Shown: positions 47,904 to 60,247 of the stretch, one piece after another
Layout of the letters: every line of letters starts with the position of its first letter
Numbering within the stretch: position 1 is the first letter of the stretch
Source of the DNA: Nymphaea colorata
Taxonomy: Eukaryota; Streptophyta; Magnoliopsida; Nymphaeales; Nymphaeaceae
Reading direction: 5' to 3'
NCBI RefSeq assembly: GCF_008831285.2
Contig: NC_045143.1
Coordinates: 6,519,503-6,583,502, forward strand
Length of the DNA: 64,000 bases
The notes under the pieces: generated by a model
Told to the model about the DNA's origin: nothing
Databases searched by the model: none
What the model saw: the letters and a program-made list of their open reading frames with translations, nothing else
Position numbers and translations under genes: made by a program

Positions 47904-50900
47904 CTCTCCCTCAAGTGGGGCGTAGAGATTATAGCCGCCCCACTTGAATTTTAGCTCCTCAAGTCGTTTCATAACCAAGCCTTTAGTTACTCCATCGACA
48001 AGCTGATCATTGCTTATAGTATATGGAGTTGTAATCACTTTTTGTTGAACCTGTTCACGCACATAATGACAGTCAATTTCTATGTGTTTAGTGCGCTCTG
48101 AATTGGCTACAATGTGTATCACTCCTTGATTGTCACAATGCATAGGAACTGGTTTTTCAATTTTGAATTCTATTCACAAATAAGAGATTTAACCCAAATA
48201 AGTTCACTGGCTGTAGTAACCATCGCTCTATACTCTCCTTCTGCACTGAATCGTGACATTGTGTGTTGTTTTTTACTTTTCCATGTCACTAAATTTCCTC
48301 CAACAAAAACACTAAATTTCCTCCAACAAAAACACAATATCCTGATGTGGATTTTCTATTTGTGCTGCCAACCCAATCAGCATCTATGAATCCTCTAATA
48401 TCAATGTTTCCATTTGCCTTGTACCTTGTACCATACCTTTCAAATACCTCAAAATTCTATCAATGGCTTTCATATGAACATTCTTAGGGGAATGCATAAA
48501 CTGACTGACCCGACTAACGGCAAATGAAATATCAGCTCATGTTACCGTGAGTTAAATCAGTCTTCCAACCAATCGTTGATATCTAAAAACATCTTCCAAA
48601 GCTTCATCATCTTCTACATCCAATTTTATACAGGGTTCAGTAGGTGTCAAGGCAGGTTTAGCTCTAAGTTTTTCTGTTTCCTTGAGAATATCAAGAGAAT
48701 ATTTTCTTTGAGACATAAAGTTGTCTTTCTTTGATTTAGATATTTCTATCCCAAGAAAATATCTCAACTTTCCCAAATATTTTATTTCAAAAATTTGGTG
48801 AAGGAATTGTTTGGTGGCAGAAATATGGTCATGATAATTTCTTGTTACAATAATATCATCCACATAAACAAGAATTATCACTATTGTTTCTTCAACCCTT
48901 TTGATAAATACTAAGTTGTCTGCAAGACTACGTTTGAATCCGCTATCGTCTAAAGCAGTGCTTAGTTTTTGATGCCATGCACGAGGAGATTGTTTAAGAC
49001 CATATATAGACTTTTTGAGTTTGCACACTAAGTTTGGTTTTCTTTCTTGTGAGTGTCTTGGAGGTAATTGCATATATACTTTATTGTTCAAATCATCCTG
49101 TAGAAATGCATTTTTCACATCTAACTGAAATAGTTTCCAATTGAGATTGCAAATAATGAATAAAATAATTCTGACAGTGTTCATTTTAACAACAGGAGCA
49201 AATGTTTCATCATAGTCCAATCCATGAGTTTGAGTGTAGCCTTTTGCTACAAGCCGAGCTTTGTGTCGCACTACGGTACCATCACTATCATACTTGGTTT
49301 TAAAAATCCACCTACAACCAATCACCTTCTTATCATTTGGCACTTGAACCAGTTCCCAAGTGTTATTTTTGTGAAGGACATTTAGTTCTTCATTGATCGC
49401 TTCTACCCAAACACAGTTCTTCATAGCTTCTTGGTAGGAATTTGGATCAAAAACTTTAGATATATTACTCAAGTATACAACATGCTTAGATGATACCTGA
49501 TCATAGCATAGATAATGATTAATTGAAAATGTTTCAGTAGATGTGCCTTTGAGATATTCTCATTGTTGTCTCTAGAATTGAATTTTGGATAGCTTCATCC
49601 TCGTTAGAAACACCATCATCAGCATCACCTTCATCCGTCATCTCATTAAGGTCTGCTTGTGGTTGAGGTGAAGCAATAAACGCATCAAACTCTTTGTAGT
49701 CTTCCATTGTAGGTGTAGCATTATGGTTTAATGACTCCCCCTTTCGCTCAATGACATTAAAGAATGGTTCCTGCTCATCAAAACAAATATCCCGTGAGAT
49801 CACAATTTGGTTGGTTTCTAAATCGAAGCACCGATATCCTTTTTTTGATAAGGAATAGCCCAAGAAGACACACCGCTTTGCTCTTTGACTTAACTTGTCA
49901 GATCCTTTGCATTTGACAAAAACTACACACCCAAAAGTCCTCAAGTGTGTAATTATGATAGGTCTGTTCATAAGTATTTTTATTGGAGATTTATTATTCA
50001 AATGTCTTGATGGAAGCCTGTTTATAATATAACATGCTGTCATAACTGCATCACTCCAAAACCTTTTTGGTACTGACATTTGGAATAATAATGAGCAAGT
50101 TGTTTTTAACAAATGTCCATTTTTTCTCTATCCACACATGTAAGTTGATGAGTAATGCCATGAATTCTTTTAAATTAATCAAATTCTTGATTTTTGTATT
50201 CAGTTCCATTGTCTGATCTCAGGATCTTCACACGATCATTATATTGAGTTTCAATCATCCTAAAAAACTCAAAAAACTTTGAAAAAACTTCATTTTTAGA
50301 TTTTAGCAGGTGCAACCATGTCATTTTAGAACAATCATCAATGAAAGTCACATAGTAACAATATCCACTATAAGAATTAACAGACTCAGGCCCCCAAACA
50401 TCAGAATGCACTAACTCAAACAAAGTGTTAGTATGATTTCTTATAGTACCAAATGGTAATCTAGACATCTTGGCAAATTTGCAAATGTTACACAGCTGCA
50501 AATTAAAGACTAGCTCAGACATTATAATTTTCAAAGTTTGACTTGACACATGTACAAGTGGCTGGTGCGATAACTCTCCATTTGATTTAGAACTTGTGAC
50601 TAATGCACTACTTGTGTTGTCCAGCCAATAAATTACCAATCAACTTTCTCGTCGTAATGTCCTGAATAATCACATCAGTTGGAGAGAAAGTGACACAACA
50701 ATTAAGTTCTCTTGTAAGTTTCAATATAGATAACTAATTAGAATTCAAATCTGGCATGCGTAGAATTTTAGAACTAATAGGCTGATTTAAAAATGACATT
50801 TCACCAATACCACTCACATGCATAGAAGACCAATTTGCTATAGTAACAGATTTATCAATATTATGAATGGAATAATTTCTGAGTAGATACCGATCCATGG

Positions 50901-52668
50901 TCATGTGGTCACTCACCCCGGAGTCCAACACCCAAGTATTAGAAAACATACCTTTGGGGTTACACAAAGTGGAATTGCTTGCGGATGCAGCCATGGATTC
51001 TTGCTTGACAGACATGTGCTTTAGCAATTCTGAAATCTTTTCTAAGACAACTGTAGCATCATTAGTCTCTTTAGATTTAGCAGCTACCACTTTTGCTGAG
51101 GATGAAGTTTCTCTAGATTTTTCAAACGATGACTTCTTATATTCTGGTCTCTCATACAAATTCCAACATCGCTCGCGCAAGTGTCCATCCTTTTTACAAT
51201 AAATGCAAACTCTCTTCATTTTTCCTTTTCATCGGTTAAGCACATTCTGTTTCTCAGCAGCCATGAAAGTAACTTTATCATCAGATTCTTCCCCCTTTGG
51301 TAGCGAGAGAATCATGACCTGCTTCTTTGATTCATCACTCATTAACTAAGAACAAATGGTGGATAATGACGGCAGTGATGTATGTATAAAAATCTATTGT
51401 CGTATTGGTTCATATTCTGTACGAAAACTGTTAAGCGATTGAAAGATTTTTTGCTGCTCACGTAAACTATCTCCGGGTTTGTAGACTTTCAGTCATATAA
51501 ACTAAGTAGTCTAACTCATCCCACAACCCTTGAAGTTTACCAAGATCTTCATTGAAATTGGTTTTCTGATCTTTCTTTATACTGTAATTTTTTTTTGACA
51601 AATGAAACATCCTAGCTATATTGTTTTTCACACTATATAGCTCTTTAGCCTTTTTTCAAATTTGTACAGCAGTTTCAGCAAAGAAAAAACCTTGTTGAAT
51701 TCTCGGTTCCATAGAATTCATCAACCAAGACATGACCATGTGATTTTTCATCTTCCATCCTTGTAGAATGAGTTATTCTCATATGGTTTTGGGAGATCAC
51801 CAGTAACATATTCAAGTTTTGATTTTCCACTAAAAAATAACGTTGCTGATTTTGACCATGCAATTTATCCCATTGAGAAGCACCGACGTGATTTTAATAG
51901 TAGGATTGAGTTGTTCTTGAACAACAATTTTCTCAATGATTCGATTGTTACCTGTTTCAGCCATAATGCTCACGAAGATGAGAATAAGGAAATCAGGTCT
52001 GCTCAGGTGTCGTCCAGGACCAGCAATCACTCGTCGAATTTTTAAAAATCATCTTTAACTCGAAAAAATCTAAAAATTGGACAGGAACTCACTGACGAAG
52101 TGAAGAGTGGGTGCCCCTAGTTTCAGCTCCAAATGACCACTGGAGAGAAATCGCGTTAAGATTTCTTCTCATCTTCTCATTGTTCCTTAGGTTTGCAGGA
52201 AGCTTTAGAAACCTACGATACTTGTAAAATCCACCGTTTTTCATATGATCATCCAAAAAATCTGAAAATTTGTCCAAAAATAGTAGACACCAGCCTGAAT
52301 CCAACGCACCCTTGCTCGACCCTTGAATCAACCCAAAGAGAAACACGTGAGAGAGAAAGTCACACCTGGACAGAGTCGCAGGAAAAACTTCCAACGACAG
52401 ATAGCCGTTCAAAAATCAGTATCTGCGCAACGACTGCTCCAAAAAATCTGAAATTTTGCACGAGAATTTTTAGATGTAGACGATTCTAACGAGCCTATGC
52501 TTGATGCTTTACGACACCAAAGCTGACAACGTTGGTTGCCGGAATCCGATGAAGTTTTGGAGTTGGTGTGTTTGCTTGACTCCCCAACAGAAAAACACAT
52601 AAAGCTCTCTGAAACTTAAGATCAAAGCCTCAACAACCTCAGCGGAAATGCTACATGCTCTGATACCA

Positions 52669-52988
52669 TGTTGAAATAAGAGAGAAAGAAAGGACAAAGC
52701 AAGCACACAAAGTTTAACGTGGTTCGGCCTGATCAGTGGCCTACATCCACACACAAAACAGCACAATGGCTGCTTTCACACACTAATAACAATGAGTTCT
52801 TTTACAGGTGAGAGAACAACTAAAAACCTACACACCTCCATACCGAGAGAACTAACCAAGTAAGAAGATGATAACTGTCAAAAAATAACTGCCAACATAA
52901 AAAAATAAAAAATCAGAAAAAGAGACACGTCCTTATAAATATAACTGTTCAAAAAAAGGAACGTGCATAAAACCCCCTTTCTTCAACA
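52669..52988 (-). repeat. 5' LTR of the copia element
   Basis: TG...CA ended direct repeat of about 320 bp; the inner edge touches the Met-tRNA primer-binding site. Confidence 0.95.
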
Positions 52989-54153
52989 CAGCCAATGATT
53001 TTGACAAAAAAACATAGTACTTTTGAAGTTGGAAAAAAAGGATGCCTTTCAAAAAACACAACATTTTGTCTTATACCGCTCTTCTGGAGCTATCGAATAT
53101 CAGCACATGATCTATTACATGATTCCACATATCCGCATCATCTATTCGAGGGCAGATCTTTTGATGTGCCAACTCACAATATTCTTAAAACAACCTTACA
53201 CCTGCACTGCTAGTTGTAGGATGATATGATTGGTAAGATCTGATTACTGGCCTCGAACCAGAACCATTCTCAGATCTAGTGACTCAAAAAGGGACTCAAA
53301 TTCGGTACACGATTCAGGTACTCAAATTCGAATCCTGTCCAAAGTCCTACAAGGTCTGACTCAATTCTACATAAAAGTTAGATCTTACCACTGTTCGAAC
53401 CGGAATTCAATAATTGAAATCTAAGTTCAAATTCAATGACAAACTGGATTTGTTCAATTTTCGTGGCCGCTGCTCTTCTGTACTTCAAATGGTGAATATG
53501 CGATACTTCAATTAACAGGTGTTCGCACCCCACCCAGATTCAAAGCAGCCCTAGATCATGGAAAAGGGGAGAGGCTTCAGCCTCTTCAGAGCTCGGCACA
53601 TCTGGTATGGCCAGCGACTAGTAGTTGGCCAGTTGCTAGTTCAAATTTTATAATCATAAGCCCCTCACGCAAGCTGATGCATGCCAAGAGTCTGGTCGGT
53701 TGAGCGACAAAGTCTCTTAGACTAGGGTGATTCTCCCGGGCGAATAAGCGAAGGGAGCCTCATGAACAGCTTACATTCTTAGTTTCTTTTCATGGTGGAA
53801 GATGAATTACCATGGAAGCCACTGACCTGAAATGGAGAATATAAGCACGTAGTTTGCTGGCAGGTATCTTATTTTGACAACGACAAATATCAAATTTGTG
53901 AAACTTTTTACAATGTTCGAATGAATAGACAAAGTAGCTTCAAGAGGTGAAGTTGCAGATAGCGTCTCCAAATAATCTTTCAGTATCCAAATAATAGCTT
54001 TTTCAGAAACACAATATCTATGTATTCACCAATCAGGACATCACATTCTTCTATGAAACCCTGAAGTTGCATATATATAATTTGCTCAGCCGTAGGTAAT
54101 GGTACACACAGATATATACACACATATACACGTGCTCTGTAAATCTACTGGTG
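52989..54153. other. region between copia element and malectin-LRR gene, no kinase remnant
   Basis: This is where transmembrane and kinase exons would be expected if the malectin-LRR gene were an ordinary receptor kinase. I see no kinase motif (VAIK, HRD, DFG, SDVYSFG, RPTM) in any frame. Only short unidentified open frames are present. Confidence 0.55.
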
Positions 54154-57100
54154 CTAAACTATTAGGAAAATAAAGCATGTGACCAGCACAGTGCGGATCA
54201 CTCCATTGCTCATTTTATTCGCCGAAGAATTGGTGGATATCTCAGAGAGGTGATTGTTGGTAACCCTGCAGTAGACAATACAGAGTTTTAACATATTCAC
54301 AAGTCTATAAATTAATTGAAGAGAAAAGTACTGTTGCTCAACAGTGACAATGATGATTCAAACCTCAACTGCAGAGTTCCATTCTGTGCTCTTTCCTGCA
54401 ATGCCTTCGGCACAGTGCCGGTCAATTCATTGTTGGACAAGTCTCTGGATTTAGTTCACAAAGAAATATGTGGTCAGGCAAAACTTAACTGTCCATGAAA
54501 GTTATGCTAAAACTGTGTTAGAAATCAACCTTGTTTTATGAATATTAATCTCATGAGCAGAATACTCACATTACAGTCAATGACATCATTGTCGCGAAAA
54601 AGTCGGGTATTGAACCTTGAAGGTGATTTCCTGATAAATTGCTGCACCAAGCAGAAGAACAAGAATGAAAAAAATGGATGTGAAGTTTGAATCCTGAAGC
54701 TAAGTAGAAGATGATATGTACTCACAGTGTGCGGAGTGCTGTCAATTGAGAAAAGAGATGAGTGATATTCCCCGTTAATTCGCTGTTGGAAAGATCTCTG
54801 CAAGGTGAATGTATCAATGATTTTTCAGATGTTCAAGAATATGATATAGTAGTTAATGCATCAATTAAAAAAAAGAAGGCTAAGATTAAAACCCACATAG
54901 AAGTAATTATTGGCGTTGAAATATTATCATAGTTGCAGCCCAAGCCATGCCATGGAATATTCTTTGGAAGGCATGGATCACCACGCCAGTTCCTTTTCAC
55001 CTTATAGTAAGCTTTGATTGATGTAATTGCATCAACTGCAGAGAAAACAGGAAAAAGTAAGGAATTGGGTCTGACAATTTTAAGCAGGCCGTCCTTGCCA
55101 AAGTACTCGAAGCTCTTCTAAGAACGTTTTGATTCAATAACTTGCAACGACTGGCAATGGAACTTTTTGATGTTCAACAAGATCCAGCGTTTTAATTTGG
55201 GTGAGTAAAAAGTGTCTCACTAGCTGAGTGAGAACAGAAGCCTTCCTCCGAGCTACGTCGATATTCGTATAGGGCCTCAATGCATGTTAGCTAGTAATTG
55301 GACTCACCCGTCGGTACAGGGAGGTTGAGACCTATACCACTCAAACCAGTGCCTTGCAGCCACTAGCCTAAACCAATATTCTAAACACTTTTCAGGCTGT
55401 TGCCATGGAAAACATTGATTACACTTTAAATGTATTACAAGTTAGAGATGCAGCCACCTAGTTTAAAGGATTCGACCCAAAAGCAGGCATGTCAATATCT
55501 GCGATTTGGATCGGATATCAGATCAAATTGTTCCAAAAAAGTCAGACTTGGAAAAAAATGTAATATCCAATTAAGTCATCAGATCAAATTCAGATTTAAG
55601 AAATGACATTGGATCGGATTTGAATTCGGAATAAAAAAAGATTTAGTTTAAACAAATGTTCTATATCAAATGCTCTTACATTTTTAAAAAGAGCTAGATC
55701 CATTCCCAAATTCGTATTTGGATATAAATGTAAAAAATAATATTCGAATTATGAAATCAGATATTGGATCTAAGTATGACTTTCATTTGCACATATTCGA
55801 ACCCAAAAATGTGAATATATATCCGAAAAAAGCAAATATGGTTGAGGGGATAACCGATTCAAATCCGATCTCTTGACATCCATACTCAAAACCCTCAAGT
55901 AATTTGCACATAAACCAGTAGGAGCCAACCTAACTTCGGCTGGCAATCTATTCGCAAGTATGATGCACAACATGTAAAAGAAGTTCACTGAAAATCCACT
56001 CAAAAATGAGATTCAAAGAGAAGAAGGTGGAGTGAACGTACCATCTGGGCCATAAGTCGCATATCCGGTAGCACTATAAGTCTTGTAAATCTCGAACGCA
56101 TTGAGGATCGGACCCAGTGTGGACCTCCTTGTGACCCAGATGCTAAACGTATAGTTTCCTTCACTCAAAGGATCTGGTGTGTATATAGTGGTCACGCGAA
56201 GGTAGCTAAGATCAAAGGAATCAATGAAGACTTGTCCATTCATGGTGATGGTGATATTCCTGGTTTGAGGAACGGGGAAGCGCTGGACCTCTGAGAAGTA
56301 GATGAAGACATGGAAGCGATCGCTGGGTGCTGCTGCTGCCCAACTGATCACTATGGGCCTAATTGAAACAACTGCGGTTTGTGCTACGGCTTGGGGCAAC
56401 ATGAAGCTCTTGGTGAAGCTGATGGACTCGGTCGTGTTTCGAGGCGCCCCGTAGGCGTTGTAGTCGGGAGTCCAGATGCGGTCATATGGATCGTCTTTGA
56501 ACCTGCATGCGCTTACGTTGCCAATAAGTATACGTGCACATAACATAGGACATCAAATGCCAAAAGATATTAGGCCGCTTGCATGGTTTCTAATGACATT
56601 ATAGTGATTTTTAAATTTTGACTAGGGCCAAAATATCAATTTTCAAAATTTTGTATTTTTTTTTTCATTTTGTGTTATTTTCACATTTTTCACATTTTCT
56701 TTTTAAAATTTTGGCCACCTTCTTCTTCCTTACCGAAAGATTAATTGTTTTAAATATTGCCAAACTTTTTTGACAAAAAAAAAAAAACTTTATCGCATTA
56801 AACCTGAAGGAGACCCTTACTATTTGAAACCTTAAAACTGTATTTACACTTATGCTTCAAAGTACAAATGAGATTGAACTTTTGCCCCCTTTTTTGGGTC
56901 CTTGGCCTTAGGGGAGCTCAATTTTTTTTTTTTGGTAGGGGCACTCATTCAAACCTTAAATTGTTTTGAAACACGTTGGCTGTACTATAGAATCTTATAG
57001 AGGATCTAAAATTCTGATTATGATACAATATCGTTCTTTATTGGTTAAATTATGATTTAATACGATCATAATCATTCTATCAAGATAACAATTCCAATAT

Positions 57101-59565
57101 TCATTTCGCAAAATTGCTCTATACATCATAAATTTCGTCATTTAATCATATAAATGCATGACTTATAGCTAATGCTTAAATAGTGTTTCATAAATCCGCT
57201 TCAATTTTTAAGACATATTGAATAACAATTCATTACTCTTACCAAATTGGCCCTTAATGTTCCAATTCCTTTGGAACACTACAACAGATCGTTCTGTCTG
57301 TTCTTCTTTCCAGTGTTTGGTGCACTTCATTCTAGAGTCTAGACTGAACAAAGTGTCTCAGCCACCACCGCCCTCTCCGAGATGGTAGAAATGTGTTTAA
57401 TCCTTTGAAGGCCTTGACAACTTAATTTTCTTCCTTTGTTTTCCCCGGTGAAAGGGATGAGGGGAATATTCCAATCATGTATTAAGAAAGAACAAAAAAA
57501 ATAAAGTGCGACTGTAGAAGGCCTTGACAGCTTAATAAAAAATTCCCAAAGTAGAAATAACGAACTCGTCATTGTTTTTTATTTTAATTAAAACAAAAAC
57601 AACGTGTATGTCACATCTGAATAAGTTCTGAGCAGATCGTATTTAAATCATTGACTTTTCAAGAACAAGCACCATTGACGAAGTCAAAATTTTCAAGGAA
57701 ATTAATTAATTAATTTTGAGGCCTGGGGTGGGGTAGGGGCTTTTCGAATATATCAATCTAAAATTAAATTAATTATTTTATAATATAACTATAAGAATAT
57801 GGTTTCAACGCCTGGTGGCTTCAATCGAACCTATCACAAACTAGTTAGCTGAGTCAACTGTTTGGACTTTGCTAGCTACTTTGAAACTTGAGTAAACGTT
57901 TGGTTCACCCGTCAATCACATTATTACAGTTTAGCAGCAAGTTATAAACTTTGTAAAACTCGTGACTAACCTCTGTTGCCGAGTAGATCCAGTGTCTATG
58001 CGTTTATATGTAATCAATGCATCTGAAGACTTGGCCACTGCGTAAATGTCGTCGTCCAGCGGTCGAAGCTCCAAACCGGAAATGAACGGAGTTCCTCCAT
58101 TGCTGGTCCTAACAAGGCACACGCTCATGGAAGACGACGTCGCCTTCCCTATTATCTCCGTCCAAACCGCATGGGTCGCGTTGTCGAAGCTGAGAGAGTA
58201 CCAAAAGTCAGGGCCCAAGTAGAGGTCGAATCTCGGCGGCTGGAAACTGCCATCGTAGTCGCCATACATGAAGGAGGCCCGCACCAGGTACCTCTTTCCG
58301 GCGGTCACCGGCGTAATGTCATAGCAGTTTCTTTCGTACTCCGGGAAGATTCTTAGCCTCTGGTACATGGCTGGGACTTTGCTTCTATAGACGGGAGCAA
58401 CTTGCTTGCTCACTCCGGAGTCGATATAGGCATCATCTGAGGTGTAAGTGTAACCGACTTCGTTCTTGTAGCTTGAATTTGAAGGAAGACCGCAATCCAG
58501 GCTTATGAATCCTGCAAAGTACGTGCACAGCATTGTCATAGAAAACTCATCTTCAAGAAAAAAAAATCCGATAGAAATGTGAAAAACAATGAGAACTAAA
58601 AGGCCGGTATTTTCCCATTTTTTAAAAAACTCCACAAAGAATTTTCGTGTTTTTTGCATTTTTATGGCATTTTCATTATATTTATATTATTTTTGCTTTA
58701 AAATTTATAACTTAATTAAATTATTTATCTTCACTTATATCATTCCTAAATCATCATTATTATTTATCAATTAATTTTTAATAATTTTTGTTACTTTTAC
58801 ATTTATTTTACTTTTTCCTGTAGGATTTTTTCCTTTCCAAAAAACTACCAAATTTTCCTGAGTTTTTCTGCTTTGCCGAAAAATATTAGAAAACAAATTT
58901 ACTGTTAAAAATTTGTTAACAATATTTGTCACAATGGTGTACAGTGTACTTCAAACAAATCTTTAAGATCCTTCATTAATTTGAACTTGCTGATTAAAGA
59001 GTTAATAAATGAAAACAAATTAAAAACATGAAAATTTTATTTTTTTTGTTCAATATCAGAAGATGCATGTTTTTTTTTGTCTTGAATCTTAAGTTTTTTC
59101 CTGATTGTTTGGTTGGTTTCGGAACTGCTGTTTTTTTCTCATGCGTGAAGGAAAAAAATTATCACCAACACTTTGTGAAATTCCCAAGGTGAGGCGGCCA
59201 GTCTTTATTTCATGATCTTGCGACCTTAGTTCCCTGTGGAGAACACCATGCAAGTCGATACATATACTTTGAGAGGATGAAGAGAATGGTAAAGGCTTTC
59301 AGCAGGTGGGTAATAGGATAAATTTACATGTCTGTTACTCGTCCCCAATATTTCATTGTAAAACCAATAATCAGAAACCAAGAACCAATAAGAAAATAAA
59401 AAGACTCGAATACGAACGCTCGTGAGACGGTGAGTGAGGCGACAGGTTGAAAGAAAAGGCGGGAGAAGAGGGAGATGGTTGCTTACCTTGTTGCCCGAAT
59501 GAAGCTCGTGAGAGAGATAGAAGAAGAAGAAGAAGAAGAAGAAAGTTCAACACCGCATCCATCAT
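54154..59565 (-). CDS. malectin-like / LRR protein without kinase (LRR-RLK subfamily I-like ectodomain)
   Basis: Eight exons in transcript order: 59487-59565, 57971-58511, 56042-56502, 54897-55035, 54726-54797, 54570-54641, 54364-54444, 54154-54265 (TAG). The sum is 1557 nt, 518 aa, all phases consistent. The start is the first of two adjacent ATGs. A Leu-rich signal peptide (MMDAVLNFLLLLLLLLSLSR) precedes the malectin-like domain: FISLDCGLPSNSSYKNEVGY, AYIDSGVSKQVAP, DDPYDRIWTPDYN, and FIYFSEVQRF in the second half. GDPC follows (NWRGDPCLP), then three LRR exons of 72, 72 and 81 nt (IDLSNSELTGNI, NLSGNHLQGSIP, DLSNNELTGTVPKAL). The exon pattern is that of plant LRR-I receptor kinases. The last exon aligns with the normal juxtamembrane exon but ends VIRTVLVTCFIFLIV and stop. 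That hydrophobic tail, after NSSANKMSNG, could be a GPI-attachment signal or a short anchor. The protein is probably extracellular. Ligand unknown. Confidence 0.88.
55482..55886. mobile_element. possible non-autonomous element in intron 3 of the malectin-LRR gene
   Basis: The left edge GGCATGTCAATATCTGCGAT and the reversed right edge GTATGGATGTCAAGAGATCGG share ATGTCAA.A and then GGATCGGAT / GATCGGATT-type sequence. The interior repeats GATCGGATATC / GATCAAATT motifs. It looks like a degenerate inverted-repeat element; no target duplication was found. Confidence 0.35.
56560..57960. other. intron 2 of the malectin-LRR gene, no further feature
   Basis: AT-rich intron with homopolymers. The short direct repeat AAGGCCTTGACA.CTTAAT occurs near 57410 and 57520. 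Nothing coding. Confidence 0.5.
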
Positions 59566-59699
59566 CTTCTTCTTCACACTGATGAATATCAAAGTCCCCC
59601 GGAATAATAAGGTGTTAGAAATAGAAATTTCTCCATACATACATATAGATATGGCCAGCCGGAGATCGGCGATCAAAATCAAACAGTTCTGATTCTCTC

Positions 59700-60202
59700 T
59701 TTTCCTCTCTCTCAACGTGGGTGGAGCCAGGATTCATTTTTAGGGGCCGAACAATCATGTGATACTATAGAACTTTTAAAAATCAATAATTTGAATTTTT
59801 TAGCTTTCAAAATTCTTTTTGTATGTCCAACAAAGCATAATATCTTTTATGCCGATTTCTATGTTTCTGAATATGCAAATCATTTCTAAACAATATATAC
59901 ACATCTAAAAATAATTTGTTGCACTTATGTTTTTTCAAAAATGATGATTAAAAATGTAAATGTTCTAGATAGATCAGTTCTAAAATGAGGCTAATTCAAA
60001 GATTTCTATAATCAAGTCAACGTGAGGCAAAGTCCACTGATGTTGGCTAGCCAACGGTGTGCTTAGCCTCCATCGTTTTCTCCCCTTTACTTTTCGCAAC
60101 AGCCAGTCACACGCTACCTCAATAAACAAAAAGAAACAAAAAAAAAGCCTCGGTGGGTCGTTACCGGTTGATGACCTTGTACTAAGCCCCCGCTCTCTCT
60201 CT

Positions 60203-60247
<45 letters not shown>

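Larger units (their letters stand above)
47589..52988 (-). mobile_element. Ty1/copia LTR retrotransposon, fossil, broken
   Basis: The element is 5.4 kb on the minus strand with both LTRs. The primer-binding site directly inside the 5' LTR (52657-52668) reads TGGTATCAGAGC on the element strand, complementary to initiator Met-tRNA. Parts in copia order are the gag zinc knuckle (CIYCKKDGHLRERC, near 51200), protease (LDSGVSDHM), integrase (SDVWGPE, SDNGTEY), reverse transcriptase (FAPVVKMNTVR, YVDDI) and RNase H (HCDNQGVIHI). A polypurine tract (TTGAGGGAGAG) abuts the 3' LTR. Integrase before reverse transcriptase makes it copia rather than gypsy. The coding part is broken at several places and is a fossil. 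The flanks TAGCC / CAGCC suggest a 5-bp target duplication with one change. LTRs are roughly 92 percent alike by eye, which would suggest a few million years at usual plant rates. Confidence 0.95.

Noticed and set aside
52995-53424. Plus-strand frames just beyond the copia element, considered as a further element or gene piece
   Set aside because: No recognisable motif in any frame; too short to support a call.
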